Positions 8,087 through 16,751 of a DNA stretch of 25,875 nt are shown in pieces; within the stretch, counting starts at the first letter, position 1, and each line of letters starts with the position of its first letter. Location: assembly GCA_028408795.1 (NCBI GenBank), contig JAOOLP010000011.1, positions 1 to 25,875 of the forward strand. The letters run 5' to 3'. Source of the DNA: Candidatus Pelagibacter sp. (GTDB lineage Bacteria > Pseudomonadota > Alphaproteobacteria > Pelagibacterales > Pelagibacteraceae). The position numbers were made by a program, and so were the translations under genes. The notes below the pieces were generated by a model, which worked only from the letters and a program-made list of their open reading frames with translations, had not been told where the DNA came from and did not search any database.

Positions 8087-8334
8087 TTTTTACCTGCTAT
8101 CTTTTTTTCTTTTTTATTTTGATCTACATTTTTAACATTTGATAAATGTATGAAATTTTCTTTTGAAATAATGCCACCTTTGTTCTCTTTTGTAGGTTTT
8201 AGATGTTTTTTAATCATATTTATTGATTTGATTTTTAATCTTTTTAATTTTCTATCAATTTCTAAAATTTCACCTGTTTTGCCTTTGTCTTTTCCGGAAA
8301 TAACCTTTACCTGCATTCCTTTTTTAACTATCAT
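8083..8334 (-). CDS. rplX: 50S ribosomal protein L24
   Basis: L24 starts 50S assembly at the 5' domain of 23S rRNA and sits by the exit tunnel. The KOW motif GMQVKVISGKDKGKTGEILE covers residues 6-25. I chose the ATG at 8332-8334: it gives the family start MIVKKGMQVKV and has GGAGGT 8 nt upstream. The frame stays open upstream to 8442, but those 36 residues are antisense-like noise inside rplN. At 83 residues it is shorter than the usual ~100-105, missing much of the C-terminal part seen in E. coli. It follows rplN by one base. Confidence 0.95.
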   Translation of the reverse strand: MIVKKGMQVKVISGKDKGKTGEILEIDRKLKRLKIKSINMIKKHLKPTKENKGGIISKENFIHLSNVKNVDQNKKEKKIAGKK

Positions 8335-8335
8335 A

Positions 8336-8704
8336 TTAAAGTACCTCCGGCGCAAGAGAGATAATTTTTGTATGTCCTCTTGTTCTAAGTTCTCTTGTAA
8401 CTGGTCCAAAAATTCTAGTTCCAATTGGCTCACCTTTTTCATCTGTTAATACAACTGCGTTAGTATCAAATTGAACTTTTGATCCATCGTCCCTGTAAAT
8501 TTCTTTTCTTGTTCTTACAACTACAGCTTTGTGCACAGCTCCCTTCTTAACTTTTCCTTTAGGTATCGCATCTTTAACGCTAATCACTATTAAGTCACCT
8601 ACGGATGCATATCTTCTTTTTGATCCTCCCAACACTTTAATGCATTCCACTCTTTTTGCTCCGGTATTGTCTGCAACCATCAATTCTGTTTGTACTTGAA
8701 TCAT
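8336..8704 (-). CDS. rplN: 50S ribosomal protein L14
   Basis: L14 forms intersubunit bridges with 16S rRNA helix 14 and binds L19. The protein begins [20 protein letters not shown] and contains [20 protein letters not shown] and the conserved [13 protein letters not shown], ending ISLAPEVL. It has 122 residues, like its relatives. The start overlaps the rpsQ TGA stop by 4 nt (ATGA). It opens the spc-type gene set, but there is no gap or promoter here, so S10 and spc genes appear to be one transcription unit. Confidence 0.99.
   Translation of the reverse strand: MIQVQTELMVADNTGAKRVECIKVLGGSKRRYASVGDLIVISVKDAIPKGKVKKGAVHKAVVVRTRKEIYRDDGSKVQFDTNAVVLTDEKGEPIGTRIFGPVTRELRTRGHTKIISLAPEVL
8343..8348 (-). 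promoter_or_regulatory. Strong Shine-Dalgarno fixing the rplX start
   Basis: GGAGGT on the minus strand, 8 nt before the ATG at 8334, inside the last codons of rplN. It supports the short L24 start over the in-frame ATG 36 codons upstream. Confidence 0.8.
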
Positions 8705-8931
8705 TTATTCATTACCTGCCATGTTTTTTTTTTAGAAAAAGGTTTGCACTCAATTATGGAAACTGTCTCTCCCTCTTTAATTTTATTAGTTTCATCATGT
8801 GCATGATATTTTTTTGTTCTTTTAATTACTTTCTCATAAAAAGGATGTTTAAATTTTCTTGTTACTTCAACAACTATAGTTTTGTTGTTTTTTGCACTTG
8901 TAACTATACCTTTTAAAATTTTTTTACTCAT
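8701..8931 (-). CDS. rpsQ: 30S ribosomal protein S17
   Basis: S17 is a primary 16S rRNA binder with an OB fold. It has 76 residues (E. coli 84). [20 protein letters not shown] opens the fold, followed by [20 protein letters not shown] and [18 protein letters not shown], all family-like. It overlaps rpmC by 4 nt and rplN by 4 nt (both ATGA). A 10-adenine run encodes KKK near the C-terminus. Confidence 0.97.
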   Translation of the reverse strand: MSKKILKGIVTSAKNNKTIVVEVTRKFKHPFYEKVIKRTKKYHAHDETNKIKEGETVSIIECKPFSKKKTWQVMNK

Positions 8932-9116
8932 TTTGAATTCTTTACAGTTGTATATAGTCTGGCTATATCTTTTTTTATTTCATTATATTGAGCTGAATTT
9001 TCAACCTGATTATTAATTTTTTTAAATCTAATATTAAATAGATCTTTTTTTAAAGTAAGAATTTTTCTTTCAGCCTGGTCTTTGGTCAATTTTTTATCTT
9101 CTTTTTTTTTCTTCAT
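8928..9116 (-). CDS. rpmC: 50S ribosomal protein L29
   Basis: L29 is a small two-helix protein at the tunnel exit, where it helps dock the signal recognition particle and trigger factor. It has 62 residues with the family pattern [20 protein letters not shown] and [13 protein letters not shown]. The first ten residues are almost all Lys, Glu or Asp and encoded by A-rich DNA with a run of nine A. It sits between rplP (4-nt gap) and rpsQ (4-nt overlap), the canonical position. Confidence 0.95.
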   Translation of the reverse strand: MKKKKEDKKLTKDQAERKILTLKKDLFNIRFKKINNQVENSAQYNEIKKDIARLYTTVKNSK

Positions 9117-9120
9117 AATC

Positions 9121-9525
9121 TTATCTTTTAATAAATTTTGTTTTTATAGGTAATTTCGCTGATGCTTTGTATAGTGCTATTCTAGCAACATCTTCAGTTA
9201 CTCCATCAACTTCAAAAATTATTCTTCCAGGTTTAACTCTGCAAGCATAATACTCTGGTGATCCTTTTCCTTTTCCCATTCTTACTTCGGTTGGTTTTTT
9301 TGAAACAGGGATATTTGGAAATATTCTTGTCCATACTTTACCAGTTCTTTTCATATATCGTGTTAGAGCAACTCTTGCTGCTTCAATTTGTTTACCTATA
9401 ATTCTTTCAGGCTCAATCGCTTTAAGTCCAAATTGACCATAGTTTAGTTTTATAGCTCTGGAAGCTTTACCGTGTATTCTGCCTTTAAAAGCTTTTCTAT
9501 ATTTAGTTCTTACTGGTTGAAGCAC
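9121..9525 (-). CDS. rplP: 50S ribosomal protein L16, GTG start
   Basis: L16 lies near the A-site tRNA elbow and is required for 50S function. The start codon is GTG, giving [20 protein letters not shown], the expected family N-terminus; [20 protein letters not shown] is also conserved. It has 134 residues, near the usual 136-137. It begins 23 nt inside rpsC in another frame, a long overlap for this junction. The upstream context AAAGGGTGAAAA offers a partial Shine-Dalgarno. The overlap plus GTG suggests reinitiation or coupling to rpsC translation. Confidence 0.97.
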   Translation of the reverse strand: MLQPVRTKYRKAFKGRIHGKASRAIKLNYGQFGLKAIEPERIIGKQIEAARVALTRYMKRTGKVWTRIFPNIPVSKKPTEVRMGKGKGSPEYYACRVKPGRIIFEVDGVTEDVARIALYKASAKLPIKTKFIKR

Positions 9526-10192
9526 TTTTCACCCTTTCTTTTTTTTCTTTGTCGACATCTTTTGCCATTAATTCACCTTTATAAATCCAAACTTTTACTC
9601 CTATTATTCCATATGTAGTTAACGCTTCTGCAAAACCATAATCTATATCTGCTCTCAGAGTATGAGATGGAATACTTCCTTCTCTTAACCATTCCGTCCT
9701 TGCTATTTCATTTCCAGCAAGTCTTCCACTTAGCATAACTTTTATACCTTTTGCATTTAATCTCATGGCAGACTGCATTGCTCTTTTCATAGCACGTCTA
9801 TAGGCTATTCTCTTAACCAGTTGCTGTGCAATATTTTCAGCTACTAAATTAGAATTAAGTTCTGGTTTTTTAATTTCTTTAATATTTACATTCACATCAT
9901 CACTTTCAATAATCTTTATTATATTTTTTTTAATTTTTTCTATATCAGCTCCCTTTTTACCAATAACAAATCCCGGTCTAGAGGTATGAATTGATACAAT
10001 ACATTTTTTAGATGATCTTTCTATTATAATTTCTGATACACCCGAGTTTATTATATTCTTTTTAATATAATTTCTTATCTTAAAGTCTTCTATTAGATAT
10101 TTTCCAAAATCTTTTTTCTTTGCAAACCAAGTAGAGTCCCATCCTCTATTAATGCCTAGTCTCAAGCCAATTGGATTAATTTTTTGTCCCAT
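9503..10192 (-). CDS. rpsC: 30S ribosomal protein S3
   Basis: S3 forms part of the mRNA entry tunnel and has helicase-related function with S4 and S5. It starts [17 protein letters not shown] type II domain carries the loop GKKG at 78-81. The C-terminal domain contains [20 protein letters not shown] and [20 protein letters not shown]. It has 229 residues, a usual length. It overlaps rplV by one base at its start and rplP by 23 nt at its end. Confidence 0.99.
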   Translation of the reverse strand: MGQKINPIGLRLGINRGWDSTWFAKKKDFGKYLIEDFKIRNYIKKNIINSGVSEIIIERSSKKCIVSIHTSRPGFVIGKKGADIEKIKKNIIKIIESDDVNVNIKEIKKPELNSNLVAENIAQQLVKRIAYRRAMKRAMQSAMRLNAKGIKVMLSGRLAGNEIARTEWLREGSIPSHTLRADIDYGFAEALTTYGIIGVKVWIYKGELMAKDVDKEKKERVKSASTSKN

Positions 10193-10560
10193 TATTTATT
10201 TCCCTTTTTTATTTTTTTTTCTTCTAAAATAATTGTAATCCTGCTAAATGGTTTTTTTATAGGACTAGCTCTACCTTTGGCTCTAGGTCTAAATCTTTTC
10301 ATAACCAAAGATTTACCAACATAGGCCTCTTTAACGAATAAATTATCTATATCATATTGATTATTGTTTTCTGCATTTGATATAGCCGATTTCACTGTTT
10401 TGCTTACGTCTTTGGCAATTCTTTTTCTAGAGAACTCCAGATCTCTTAAAGCTAAGTCAGCTTTTTTACCTTTAATAAAATTACAAACCAAAGACAACTT
10501 TCTAGGACTACATCTCACATTTTTATTTACTGCTTTAATCAATGAATTATTTTTTTGCAC
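10192..10560 (-). CDS. rplV: 50S ribosomal protein L22, GTG start
   Basis: L22 lines the peptide exit tunnel with a long beta hairpin. After the GTG start ([10 protein letters not shown]), [20 protein letters not shown] matches the family. The hairpin tip region is [20 protein letters not shown]. It has 122 residues, a little longer than the ~110 of E. coli. The start lies 14 nt inside rpsS, with a perfect GGAGG at 5 nt spacing, which decides the GTG as the start. It overlaps rpsC by one base. Confidence 0.97.
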   Translation of the reverse strand: MQKNNSLIKAVNKNVRCSPRKLSLVCNFIKGKKADLALRDLEFSRKRIAKDVSKTVKSAISNAENNNQYDIDNLFVKEAYVGKSLVMKRFRPRAKGRASPIKKPFSRITIILEEKKIKKGNK

Positions 10561-10879
10561 CTGAGCCTCCTGGTTTTGCTGGAGCAGCAGCAGTTGATGC
10601 TACAGCTGCAGCTTTTTTATCAGCTGGTGTATGACCTTTAAAAGTTCTAGTAGGTGCAAATTCACCAAGTTTATGTCCAACCATTTCTTCAGATATAGTT
10701 ATTGGAATAAATGTTTTACCATTATGAATCATAAAACTATGGCCTACAAAATCTGGAATAATTGTCGAGTTTCTTGACCAAGTTTTAATAGGTTTTTTAT
10801 TAGGTGTATCTTTAAGTTTATCAATTTTTTTTAATAAACTTGGATGCACAAAGGGACCTTTCCAAACAGATCTAGTCAT
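10547..10879 (-). CDS. rpsS: 30S ribosomal protein S19 with Ala-rich tail
   Basis: S19 forms a complex with S13 in the 30S head and touches the A-site finger. The core (about 1-87) reads [46 protein letters not shown] and [16 protein letters not shown], all expected. It has 110 residues against about 92 in most bacteria. The extra ~20 form a low-complexity Ala/Pro/Gly/Lys tail ([18 protein letters not shown]), locally richer in GC than its surroundings. It overlaps rplB by one base and rplV by 14 nt. Confidence 0.98.
   Translation of the reverse strand: MTRSVWKGPFVHPSLLKKIDKLKDTPNKKPIKTWSRNSTIIPDFVGHSFMIHNGKTFIPITISEEMVGHKLGEFAPTRTFKGHTPADKKAAAVASTAAAPAKPGGSGAKK
10566..10570 (-). promoter_or_regulatory. 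Strong Shine-Dalgarno of rplV within rpsS
   Basis: GGAGG on the minus strand, 5 nt before the rplV GTG. The bases also encode the Gly-Gly of the Pro-Gly-Gly segment in the S19 C-terminal tail. Confidence 0.8.
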
Positions 10880-11709
10880 TATTTTCTTTTTTTCCTTCTT
10901 GTTATAATTAATTTATCACTCCTTTTTGGTCTTCTTGTCTTTAATCCTTTAGCTGATTGCCCCCAAGGAGAAACAGGACTTCTACCACCTGAAGTTTTTC
11001 CTTCACCTCCACCATGAGGATGGTCAACTGGATTCATAGCAACACCACGTGTTTGAGGTCTTTTTCCTCTCCATCTATTCCTTCCGGCTTTACCAATTTT
11101 AATATTTTTTTGATCTGGGTTCGAAACTACACCTATAGTAGCGATGCAACTGCTATTTACTTTTCTGGATTCGCCTGAAGATAGTCTTAAAATAGCATAA
11201 TCTCCATCGTAACCTGATAAAGTTATTGAAGAACCAGCTGATCTCGCTAATTTTCCCCCATTGCCTGGTATAAGTTCCACATTATGTATAAGTGTACCAG
11301 GTGGTATATCTTTTAATTCTAGCGAATTGCCAATTTTTATTTCTACATTTTTTCCAGAGATAACTTTATCACCTTGTTTAAGGCCTTGTGGGCAAATAAT
11401 ATATGATTTTTCTTTATCATCATATGTTAGTAAAGCAATGTATGCTGTTCTATTTGGATCATACTCTATTCTCTCCACTGTTGCTGTTATATTTTTCTTT
11501 TTTCTAAAGAAATCTACTATTCTAAATTTGTGCTTAGAACCGCCTCCCATATGTCTTGAGGTAATTCTTCCATAATTATTTCTTCCTCCTGTAAAGTTTT
11601 GACCTTTTGTAAGAGGCTTATACGGAGATCCTTTCCATAATGAACTTTTATCTACAACTACAGTGCCTCTAGTAGATTTAGTGTAAGGTTTAAAAGTTTT
11701 AAGTGCCAT
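10879..11709 (-). CDS. rplB: 50S ribosomal protein L2
   Basis: L2 is a primary 23S rRNA binder needed for subunit joining and peptidyl-transferase activity. It has 276 residues, normal. The N-terminal part has [20 protein letters not shown] and the OB-fold region; the C-terminal part has [20 protein letters not shown]230 aligns with E. coli H229, the functionally important histidine near the catalytic centre. It ends with a basic tail TRRKKRK. It starts two bases after rplW and overlaps rpsS by one base. Confidence 0.99.
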   Translation of the reverse strand: MALKTFKPYTKSTRGTVVVDKSSLWKGSPYKPLTKGQNFTGGRNNYGRITSRHMGGGSKHKFRIVDFFRKKKNITATVERIEYDPNRTAYIALLTYDDKEKSYIICPQGLKQGDKVISGKNVEIKIGNSLELKDIPPGTLIHNVELIPGNGGKLARSAGSSITLSGYDGDYAILRLSSGESRKVNSSCIATIGVVSNPDQKNIKIGKAGRNRWRGKRPQTRGVAMNPVDHPHGGGEGKTSGGRSPVSPWGQSAKGLKTRRPKRSDKLIITRRKKRK

Positions 11710-11711
11710 AA

Positions 11712-12005
11712 TTATATTCCTGTAGTGAGATCAATACTTTGACCTTTTTTCAATGTTACAATTGCTTTTTTATATCCACTTTTATAAGTTTTTCTTCCTT
11801 GCCTCATTTTTAATTTTGATTTTCTATTTATAATATTTACTTTAATCACATTTACTTTAAATAATTTTTCAATATTTTTTTTAATTGTTTTTTTGTCGGC
11901 ACCTTTATGAACTTTAAATACAGTTTTGTTCTGCTCAGATAAAATAGTGGCTTTTTCAGTAATTATAGGGCTTCGTATTGAGTCAATGTGATTAATTTTT
12001 TTCAT
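11712..12005 (-). CDS. rplW: 50S ribosomal protein L23
   Basis: L23 sits at the tunnel exit and docks trigger factor and SRP. It has 97 residues. [14 protein letters not shown] is the conserved start of the fold; [20 protein letters not shown] and [15 protein letters not shown] are typical, and [20 protein letters not shown] closes it. The ATG lies 14 nt inside rplD in another frame, with AGGA at a good spacing upstream. Confidence 0.97.
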   Translation of the reverse strand: MKKINHIDSIRSPIITEKATILSEQNKTVFKVHKGADKKTIKKNIEKLFKVNVIKVNIINRKSKLKMRQGRKTYKSGYKKAIVTLKKGQSIDLTTGI

Positions 12006-12627
12006 TTAAAATCCTATTTTGTATATTCTTTACAGATGTGGATGTCATTATGATGTTTTTATATTTTAAAAGATCATAAATGTTGGCACCGATTTCATTT
12101 ATTAATTTAACGTTTTTTATGTTTCTAGCAGATTTATTTATATTTTTAAGTGACCCTATATCTGAAATAATTAAAACGTTTTCAAGCTTGTTGTTCAAAA
12201 GAAATTTATTAAATTCTTTTGTTTTTTTAATCTCTTTTTTAACATCAGCAAGAATATGTAATTTTTTATCTGAATTTTTTTTTGACAAAGTTTGAGCAAA
12301 AGCTAATTTTCTAACTTTTTTATTAATCTTTTTTATTTTATATACAGAGCCTTTTGGTCCGTGTGCGATACCGCCACCAACAAATATTGGTGCTTTTCTA
12401 CTTGCATGACGAGCTCCTCCACTACCTTTTTGTGCTACAATTTTTACTGTCGATCCTCTAATCTGATTTCTTTGCTTTGTTTTTGCCACTCTTGGTTTTG
12501 CGTGATTTAACTGCCAATCTATAACAAATTTAATAAGCTTATGATTTACTTTTAACTTAACTATTTTATCAGAAACTTCTATGGACTCAGATTTTGAACC
12601 ATCAATATTTAATACCGGAAATTTCAT
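11992..12627 (-). CDS. rplD: 50S ribosomal protein L4
   Basis: L4 lines the exit tunnel; in gamma-proteobacteria it also represses the S10 operon through the leader of rpsJ, a leader that does not exist here. It has 211 residues. The tunnel loop is recognisable as TKQRNQIRGSTVKIVAQKGS and GGARHASRKAPIFVGGG, followed by AHGPKG. The C-terminal half is Lys/Asn-rich and diverged but has the expected IISDIGSLKNINKSARNIKN pattern. It abuts rplC without spacer, with AAGGA upstream of the ATG, and overlaps rplW by 14 nt. Confidence 0.97.
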   Translation of the reverse strand: MKFPVLNIDGSKSESIEVSDKIVKLKVNHKLIKFVIDWQLNHAKPRVAKTKQRNQIRGSTVKIVAQKGSGGARHASRKAPIFVGGGIAHGPKGSVYKIKKINKKVRKLAFAQTLSKKNSDKKLHILADVKKEIKKTKEFNKFLLNNKLENVLIISDIGSLKNINKSARNIKNVKLINEIGANIYDLLKYKNIIMTSTSVKNIQNRILNEKN

Positions 12628-13332
12628 TTATTTTTTTCCTTTTGTTGCTTGCGCCTTTTTAACTTTAGCTTCATATTTTTCTAAAACGGTTTTTTTACTT
12701 ATGTTTTTGATAGACTCTCTAATATAAACTGTAGTATTTTTGGAACCAGGTATTGAACCTCTTAGATAAATAAGATTATTATCCATGTCGGATTTGATTA
12801 TTTCTAAATTCAACATTGTTCTTAATTTATCGCCCATATGTCCAGCCATTTTTTTTCCTTTGAAAACTTTTCCTGGATCTTGTCTTTGTCCTGTCGAACC
12901 GTGAGATCTATGAGAGACTGACACACCATGTGAAGCCCTTAAACCTCCAAAATTCCATCTTTTCATTACCCCAGCAAATCCCTTACCAATTGTTTTGGAT
13001 TTTACATCTACAAACTTTTTATCTTTTAAAATTTCTAATCCAAACTCATTCCCCTCTTTATACTGATCAATTTTTTCAACTCTAAATTCTTTTAAAATTC
13101 TTTTAGGTTCTGTATTTTTTTTTGCAAAATAACCCTTCATTTGTTTTGTTAGTTTTGAATTTTTTAGTTTAAAAAATCCAACTTTTATTGCATTGTAACC
13201 TCGTTTATCACTACTAATGATGTCTAAAACTCTTCCTTTCTCAACTTTAATTACTGTAACAGGTATAGACTGACCACTTTTCATGAACTCACGTGTCATT
13301 CCAATTTTTGTTCCTATTAATCCTAAGCTCAT
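12628..13332 (-). CDS. rplC: 50S ribosomal protein L3
   Basis: L3 is a primary assembly protein with a loop reaching the peptidyl-transferase centre. It starts MSLGLIGTKIGMTREF, as expected. The loop region contains RWNFGGLRASHGVSVSHRS and HGSTGQRQDPGKVFKGKKMA; Q151 aligns with the glutamine methylated by PrmB in E. coli (Q150). It has 234 residues, slightly longer than E. coli (209), mainly through a Lys-rich C-terminal tail. It follows rpsJ by 2 nt and has no visible Shine-Dalgarno. Confidence 0.98.
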   Translation of the reverse strand: MSLGLIGTKIGMTREFMKSGQSIPVTVIKVEKGRVLDIISSDKRGYNAIKVGFFKLKNSKLTKQMKGYFAKKNTEPKRILKEFRVEKIDQYKEGNEFGLEILKDKKFVDVKSKTIGKGFAGVMKRWNFGGLRASHGVSVSHRSHGSTGQRQDPGKVFKGKKMAGHMGDKLRTMLNLEIIKSDMDNNLIYLRGSIPGSKNTTVYIRESIKNISKKTVLEKYEAKVKKAQATKGKK

Positions 13333-13334
13333 TT

Positions 13335-13643
13335 TTATATTTTTATTTCTATATCTACCCCAGAAGCTAAGTCTAATTTCATTAAAGCTTCGACGGTCTG
13401 AGGTGTTGGTTCAATTATATCTATAAGTCTTTTATGAGTTCTTGACTCAAATTGTTCTCTACTTTTTTTATCAATATGAGGAGATCTTAAAACTGTATAT
13501 CTTTCAATTCTTGTAGGCAAAGGAATTGGACCTTTGACCTGTGCTCCAGTTCTTTTAGCTGTATTAACTATCTCCTCAGTAGATAGATCTAAAATTTTGT
13601 TATCGTATGCTTTTAAATGTATTCTTATATTTTGATTTTCCAT
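13335..13643 (-). CDS. rpsJ: 30S ribosomal protein S10
   Basis: S10 is in the 30S head and, with NusB, is part of transcription antitermination complexes. It has 102 residues. [34 protein letters not shown] and [16 protein letters not shown] are conserved. It starts only 2 nt after the fusA stop, so there is no S10 leader of the E. coli type and no tuf gene in between. No Shine-Dalgarno is visible. Confidence 0.99.
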   Translation of the reverse strand: MENQNIRIHLKAYDNKILDLSTEEIVNTAKRTGAQVKGPIPLPTRIERYTVLRSPHIDKKSREQFESRTHKRLIDIIEPTPQTVEALMKLDLASGVDIEIKI

Positions 13644-13645
13644 AA

Positions 13646-15721
13646 TTAAGCTAATTTTTTTGTTACTTCATCCTGTACATTTTGAGGAACTTTATCGTAA
13701 TGACTAAATTGCATTGTATATTGTGCCCTTCCTTGAGTGGACGAACGTAAGTTGTTTATATAACCAAACATATTTGCTAAAGGAACAGTTGCCTGAATTG
13801 CAGTCGCGTTTCCTCTTGCTTCAGTTGAAGCTACCTGACCTCTTCTACTGTTTAAATCTCCTATTACATCACCCATAAAATCCTCTGGCGTTACAACTTC
13901 TACTTTCATCATAGGTTCCAACAACTTTAGAGTTGCTTTATTACATGCCTCTCTGAAACACATTCTTGATGCTATTTCGAATGCTAGGACACTTGAGTCC
14001 ACATCGTGATGTAATCCGTCTAAAATTGTAACTTTGTAATCTATAACCGGGAAACCAGCTAATATTCCACTATCTGCTACGCTAAGTACTCCTTTTTCTA
14101 CACCCGGAATAAATTCCTTTGGTATCGCACCACCTTTAATCTTATTTTCAACTTCTCTACCTTTACCTGGTTCTAAAGGTTCAACACTTAAAGTTACTTT
14201 AGCAAATTGACCAGAGCCACCACTTTGCTTTTTGTGTATATAAGTAACTTCTGAAGGGCTTAAAATTGTTTCTCTATAAGCTACTTGCGGTGCACCTACA
14301 TTTGCTTCAACTTTAAATTCTCTTTTCATCCGATCAACAATAATGTCTAAATGAAGCTCACCCATACCTTTTATTATTGTTTGACCTGACTCTTCATCAG
14401 AAGTAACTCTGAAAGAGGGATCTTCTTTAGCCAGTCTGTTAAGAGCTTCACCCATTTTTTCTTGGTCAGCTTTTGTTTTAGGTTCTACAGCAATTTCTAT
14501 AACTGGATCAGGAAATTCCATAGGTTCTAGCAAAATTTGTTTTTTTTCGTCACACAAGGTGTGCCCAGTAATTGTATGTTTTAAACCAGCTAAGGCAACT
14601 ATGTCCCCTGTTGTAGCCTCCTTAATATCTTCTCTACTGTTTGCGTGCATTAATAGCATTCGCCCTACTCTCTCACTTTTTTCTTTTGAAGAGTTATAAA
14701 CTGATGTTCCAGCCTGCAGTTTACCAGAATAAATTCTAATGAATGTAAGAGATCCAACAAACGGATCGTTGGCAACTTTAAAAGCTAAAGCTGAAAATGG
14801 TTCACTATCTTCAAATTTCATTTGTAATTTTTCCTCAGAGTTTATTTTGGTTGCTTCTATTGACCCAATATCTTTTGGGCTAGGTAGATAATCGATTACT
14901 GCGTCTAATAAAGGTTGAACACCCTTATTTTTAAATGCGGATCCAGTTGTTATTGGTACAAAATTAAAACTTAAAGTTCCTTTTCTAATACATTTTATTA
15001 AATCTGCCTCTGAGGGTTCTTTTCCGTCAAGATATGTTTCCATGAGTTTTTCATCTTGTTCAACAGCTGCCTCTACTAAATCTTTTCTATATTTGTCTGC
15101 TTTTTCTTTTAAATCAGCAGGAATATCAACATATTCAAATTTTGCACCTAGATCCTCATTTTGCCAAACCACACCTTTCATTTTAACCAAATCGACAACA
15201 CCTTTTAAATCTGCTTCAGAACCGATAGGTATTTGTAATACCAAAGGATTACATCCCAACCTTTCTTTAATCATCTCGACACATCTATAAAAATCAGCAC
15301 CTGTTCTATCAAGTTTGTTTACAAAACAGATTCTAGGGACTTTATATTTATCTGCTTGACGCCATACTGTTTCGGATTGAGGTTCGACACCGGCCACGCC
15401 ATCAAATACGGCAACAGCTCCATCTAAAACTTTTAAAGATCTTTCTACTTCAATTGTAAAATCTACGTGCCCTGGTGTATCTATAATATTTATTCGATGG
15501 TCTCTCCAAAAACATGTTGTGGCTGCTGAAGTAATAGTTATTCCTCTTTCTTGCTCTTGTTCCATCCAATCCATAGTTGCGGCACCATCGTGCACTTCGC
15601 CTATCTTATGACTTTTGCCTGTGTAATATAAAACTCTTTCGGTGGTAGTAGTTTTACCAGCATCTATATGAGCCATGATACCTATGTTTCTATATTTATC
15701 TAAAGTGTATTTAGTAGCCAT
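13646..15721 (-). CDS. fusA: Elongation factor G
   Basis: EF-G is the GTPase that drives tRNA-mRNA translocation and, with RRF, ribosome recycling. It has 691 residues. G1 AHIDAGKT is at 17-24, switch I has [13 protein letters not shown]3 DTPGH is at 81-85 and G4 NKLD at 135-138. Domain IV includes [11 protein letters not shown] near residue 572 and [14 protein letters not shown]. The length and motifs fit translational EF-G (FusA) rather than EF-G2 paralogues. It follows rpsG by 6 nt without a clear Shine-Dalgarno. tuf, usually next, is missing. Confidence 0.99.
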   Translation of the reverse strand: MATKYTLDKYRNIGIMAHIDAGKTTTTERVLYYTGKSHKIGEVHDGAATMDWMEQEQERGITITSAATTCFWRDHRINIIDTPGHVDFTIEVERSLKVLDGAVAVFDGVAGVEPQSETVWRQADKYKVPRICFVNKLDRTGADFYRCVEMIKERLGCNPLVLQIPIGSEADLKGVVDLVKMKGVVWQNEDLGAKFEYVDIPADLKEKADKYRKDLVEAAVEQDEKLMETYLDGKEPSEADLIKCIRKGTLSFNFVPITTGSAFKNKGVQPLLDAVIDYLPSPKDIGSIEATKINSEEKLQMKFEDSEPFSALAFKVANDPFVGSLTFIRIYSGKLQAGTSVYNSSKEKSERVGRMLLMHANSREDIKEATTGDIVALAGLKHTITGHTLCDEKKQILLEPMEFPDPVIEIAVEPKTKADQEKMGEALNRLAKEDPSFRVTSDEESGQTIIKGMGELHLDIIVDRMKREFKVEANVGAPQVAYRETILSPSEVTYIHKKQSGGSGQFAKVTLSVEPLEPGKGREVENKIKGGAIPKEFIPGVEKGVLSVADSGILAGFPVIDYKVTILDGLHHDVDSSVLAFEIASRMCFREACNKATLKLLEPMMKVEVVTPEDFMGDVIGDLNSRRGQVASTEARGNATAIQATVPLANMFGYINNLRSSTQGRAQYTMQFSHYDKVPQNVQDEVTKKLA

Positions 15722-15727
15722 AATTAA

Positions 15728-16198
15728 TTACCATCTAAAGTGGGCAAATGCTTTGTTTGCTTCTGCCATTTTGTGAGTGTCATCTCTTTTTTTTATAGCG
15801 GAACCTTTATTTTGCGATGCATCTAAGATTTCTGCATATAATTTATCAGCCATTGTTTTATTTTTTCTTTTTCTCGTAGCATCCATTAACCATCTTAAAG
15901 CTAAAGCTTGTGCTCTTTTAGATTTTACCTCGACTGGAACTTGATATGTGGCACCACCAACTCTTCTTGATCTACATTCTAAATTAGGTTTAACATTGCT
16001 TATTGCGGTATTAAAAATTTTTAACGGGTCTTCTTTATTTTTTGATTTAATTTTATCAAGTGCATCATAAAGAATTTTTTCTGCAGTTGATCTATTTCCA
16101 TCATACATTATTGAATTAATAAATTTGGAAACTACCTCAGACTGAAATTTTGGGTCAGGATACACTTTTCGTACTGGTGCTTTTCTTTTTCTAGACAT
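15728..16198 (-). CDS. rpsG: 30S ribosomal protein S7
   Basis: S7 nucleates assembly of the 30S head; in E. coli it represses the str operon by binding between rpsL and rpsG. I chose the ATG at 16196-16198, giving [20 protein letters not shown] and 156 residues, the family norm. The frame is open for 24 more codons upstream, but those overlap the end of rpsL and resemble nothing. [20 protein letters not shown] and PVEV are conserved, and the end is AFAHFRW. The gap after rpsL is only 4 nt, too short for the E. coli S7 operator. Confidence 0.98.
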   Translation of the reverse strand: MSRKRKAPVRKVYPDPKFQSEVVSKFINSIMYDGNRSTAEKILYDALDKIKSKNKEDPLKIFNTAISNVKPNLECRSRRVGGATYQVPVEVKSKRAQALALRWLMDATRKRKNKTMADKLYAEILDASQNKGSAIKKRDDTHKMAEANKAFAHFRW

Positions 16199-16202
16199 AA
16201 AA

Positions 16203-16574
16203 TTATTTTGGTTTTTTTGCTCCGTAAAGTGATCTTCTCTGTTTACGATTTGCCACGCCTTGGGTGTCAAGATTTCCTCTTAATATATGATATCGAACTC
16301 CTGGTAAGTCTTTAACTCTACCTCCTCTCAGTAATACCACTGAGTGCTCTTGTAAATTATGACCTTCACCTGGAATATATGCGGTAACTTCAAATCCATT
16401 TGATAGCCTAACTCTCGCTACTTTTCTTAAAGCTGAGTTAGGTTTTTTTGGTGTAGTTGTATAAACTTTTACACACACGCCCCTTTTAAGAGGTTGTTTT
16501 TCTAAGGCAGGAACCTTATTACGTGAGACAGGTTTAACCCTACTTTTTTTAATCAACTGATTAATTGTTGGCAT
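16203..16574 (-). CDS. rpsL: 30S ribosomal protein S12
   Basis: S12 is at the decoding centre and controls accuracy. It has 123 residues. [20 protein letters not shown] is intact with K43 and K44, and [12 protein letters not shown] has K88 and D89, so positions where streptomycin-resistance changes occur in E. coli look wild-type. It is first after the 177-nt gap behind rpoC and probably leads the str/S10/spc series. No Shine-Dalgarno is visible before the ATG. Confidence 0.99.
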   Translation of the reverse strand: MPTINQLIKKSRVKPVSRNKVPALEKQPLKRGVCVKVYTTTPKKPNSALRKVARVRLSNGFEVTAYIPGEGHNLQEHSVVLLRGGRVKDLPGVRYHILRGNLDTQGVANRKQRRSLYGAKKPK

Positions 16575-16630
16575 AAATGTATTTTGAAAGCTGAAGTAAA
16601 ATAGCCTGGATGCTTTTTATTGTTAGTGTT

Positions 16631-16650
16631 TAAGACTATATACCGTCTTA
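16631..16650. promoter_or_regulatory. Dyad overlapping the candidate rpsL -10 box
   Basis: Perfect 6-bp inverted repeat TAAGAC (16631-16636) and GTCTTA (16645-16650) with an 8-nt centre. It covers the candidate -10 element, so it could be a DNA operator; a chance repeat or an RNA hairpin in readthrough transcripts is also possible. Confidence 0.3.
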
Positions 16651-16664
16651 CTTCTAACATTCAA
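16635..16664 (-). promoter_or_regulatory. Candidate promoter for rpsL
   Basis: On the minus strand, TTGAAT (16659-16664) and TATAGT (16635-16640, five of six -10 bases) are separated by 18 nt. Transcription would start near 16628, leaving about 53 nt before the rpsL ATG. The -35 box is only partly consensus, so this is tentative. Confidence 0.4.
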
Positions 16665-16687
16665 AATGTGCCGTAAACTAACATCGA

Positions 16688-16703
16688 ATTGACAAAAGTC
16701 AAT
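16688..16703 (-). terminator. Short stem-loop after rpoC (weak terminator candidate)
   Basis: Perfect 6-bp inverted repeat ATTGAC / GTCAAT with a 4-nt A/T loop. It lacks a U-tract, so it is not a standard intrinsic terminator; it may instead protect or process the rpoC 3' end. Confidence 0.25.
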
Positions 16704-16709
16704 ATTCCC

Positions 16710-16728
16710 TACTTGTAAAATGCAAGTA
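16710..16728 (-). terminator. Stem-loop 23 nt after the rpoC stop
   Basis: Inverted repeat TACTTG (16710-16715) / CAAGTA (16723-16728) with a 7-nt loop. It is the first structure met after the rpoC stop. No U-run follows, so termination is doubtful and readthrough into rpsL is plausible. Confidence 0.3.
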
Positions 16729-16751
16729 TTTATTCACTATTTTGCTTTATT

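Larger units (their letters stand above)
16575..16751 (-). other. 177-nt rpoC-rpsL intergenic region
   Basis: This is the longest non-coding stretch in the window. Reading in the direction of transcription it holds two stem-loop candidates just after rpoC (16710-16728 and 16688-16703), then a candidate rpsL promoter (16635-16664) whose -10 overlaps a dyad (16631-16650). No small gene or tRNA is apparent. Confidence 0.7.

Noticed and set aside
7707..8135. 142-codon open frame on the plus strand over rplE
   Set aside because: Antisense shadow of L5 with a hydrophobic Phe/Leu-rich translation, the usual result of reading A-rich coding DNA backwards. Other plus-strand frames in the window were dismissed for the same reason.
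8335..8442. Upstream in-frame extension of rplX (36 codons)
   Set aside because: It lies inside rplN, resembles no L24 N-terminus, and a strong GGAGGT marks the downstream ATG at 8334.
16199..16270. Upstream in-frame extension of rpsG (24 codons)
   Set aside because: It overlaps rpsL and does not match S7; the internal [11 protein letters not shown] start gives the normal 156 residues.
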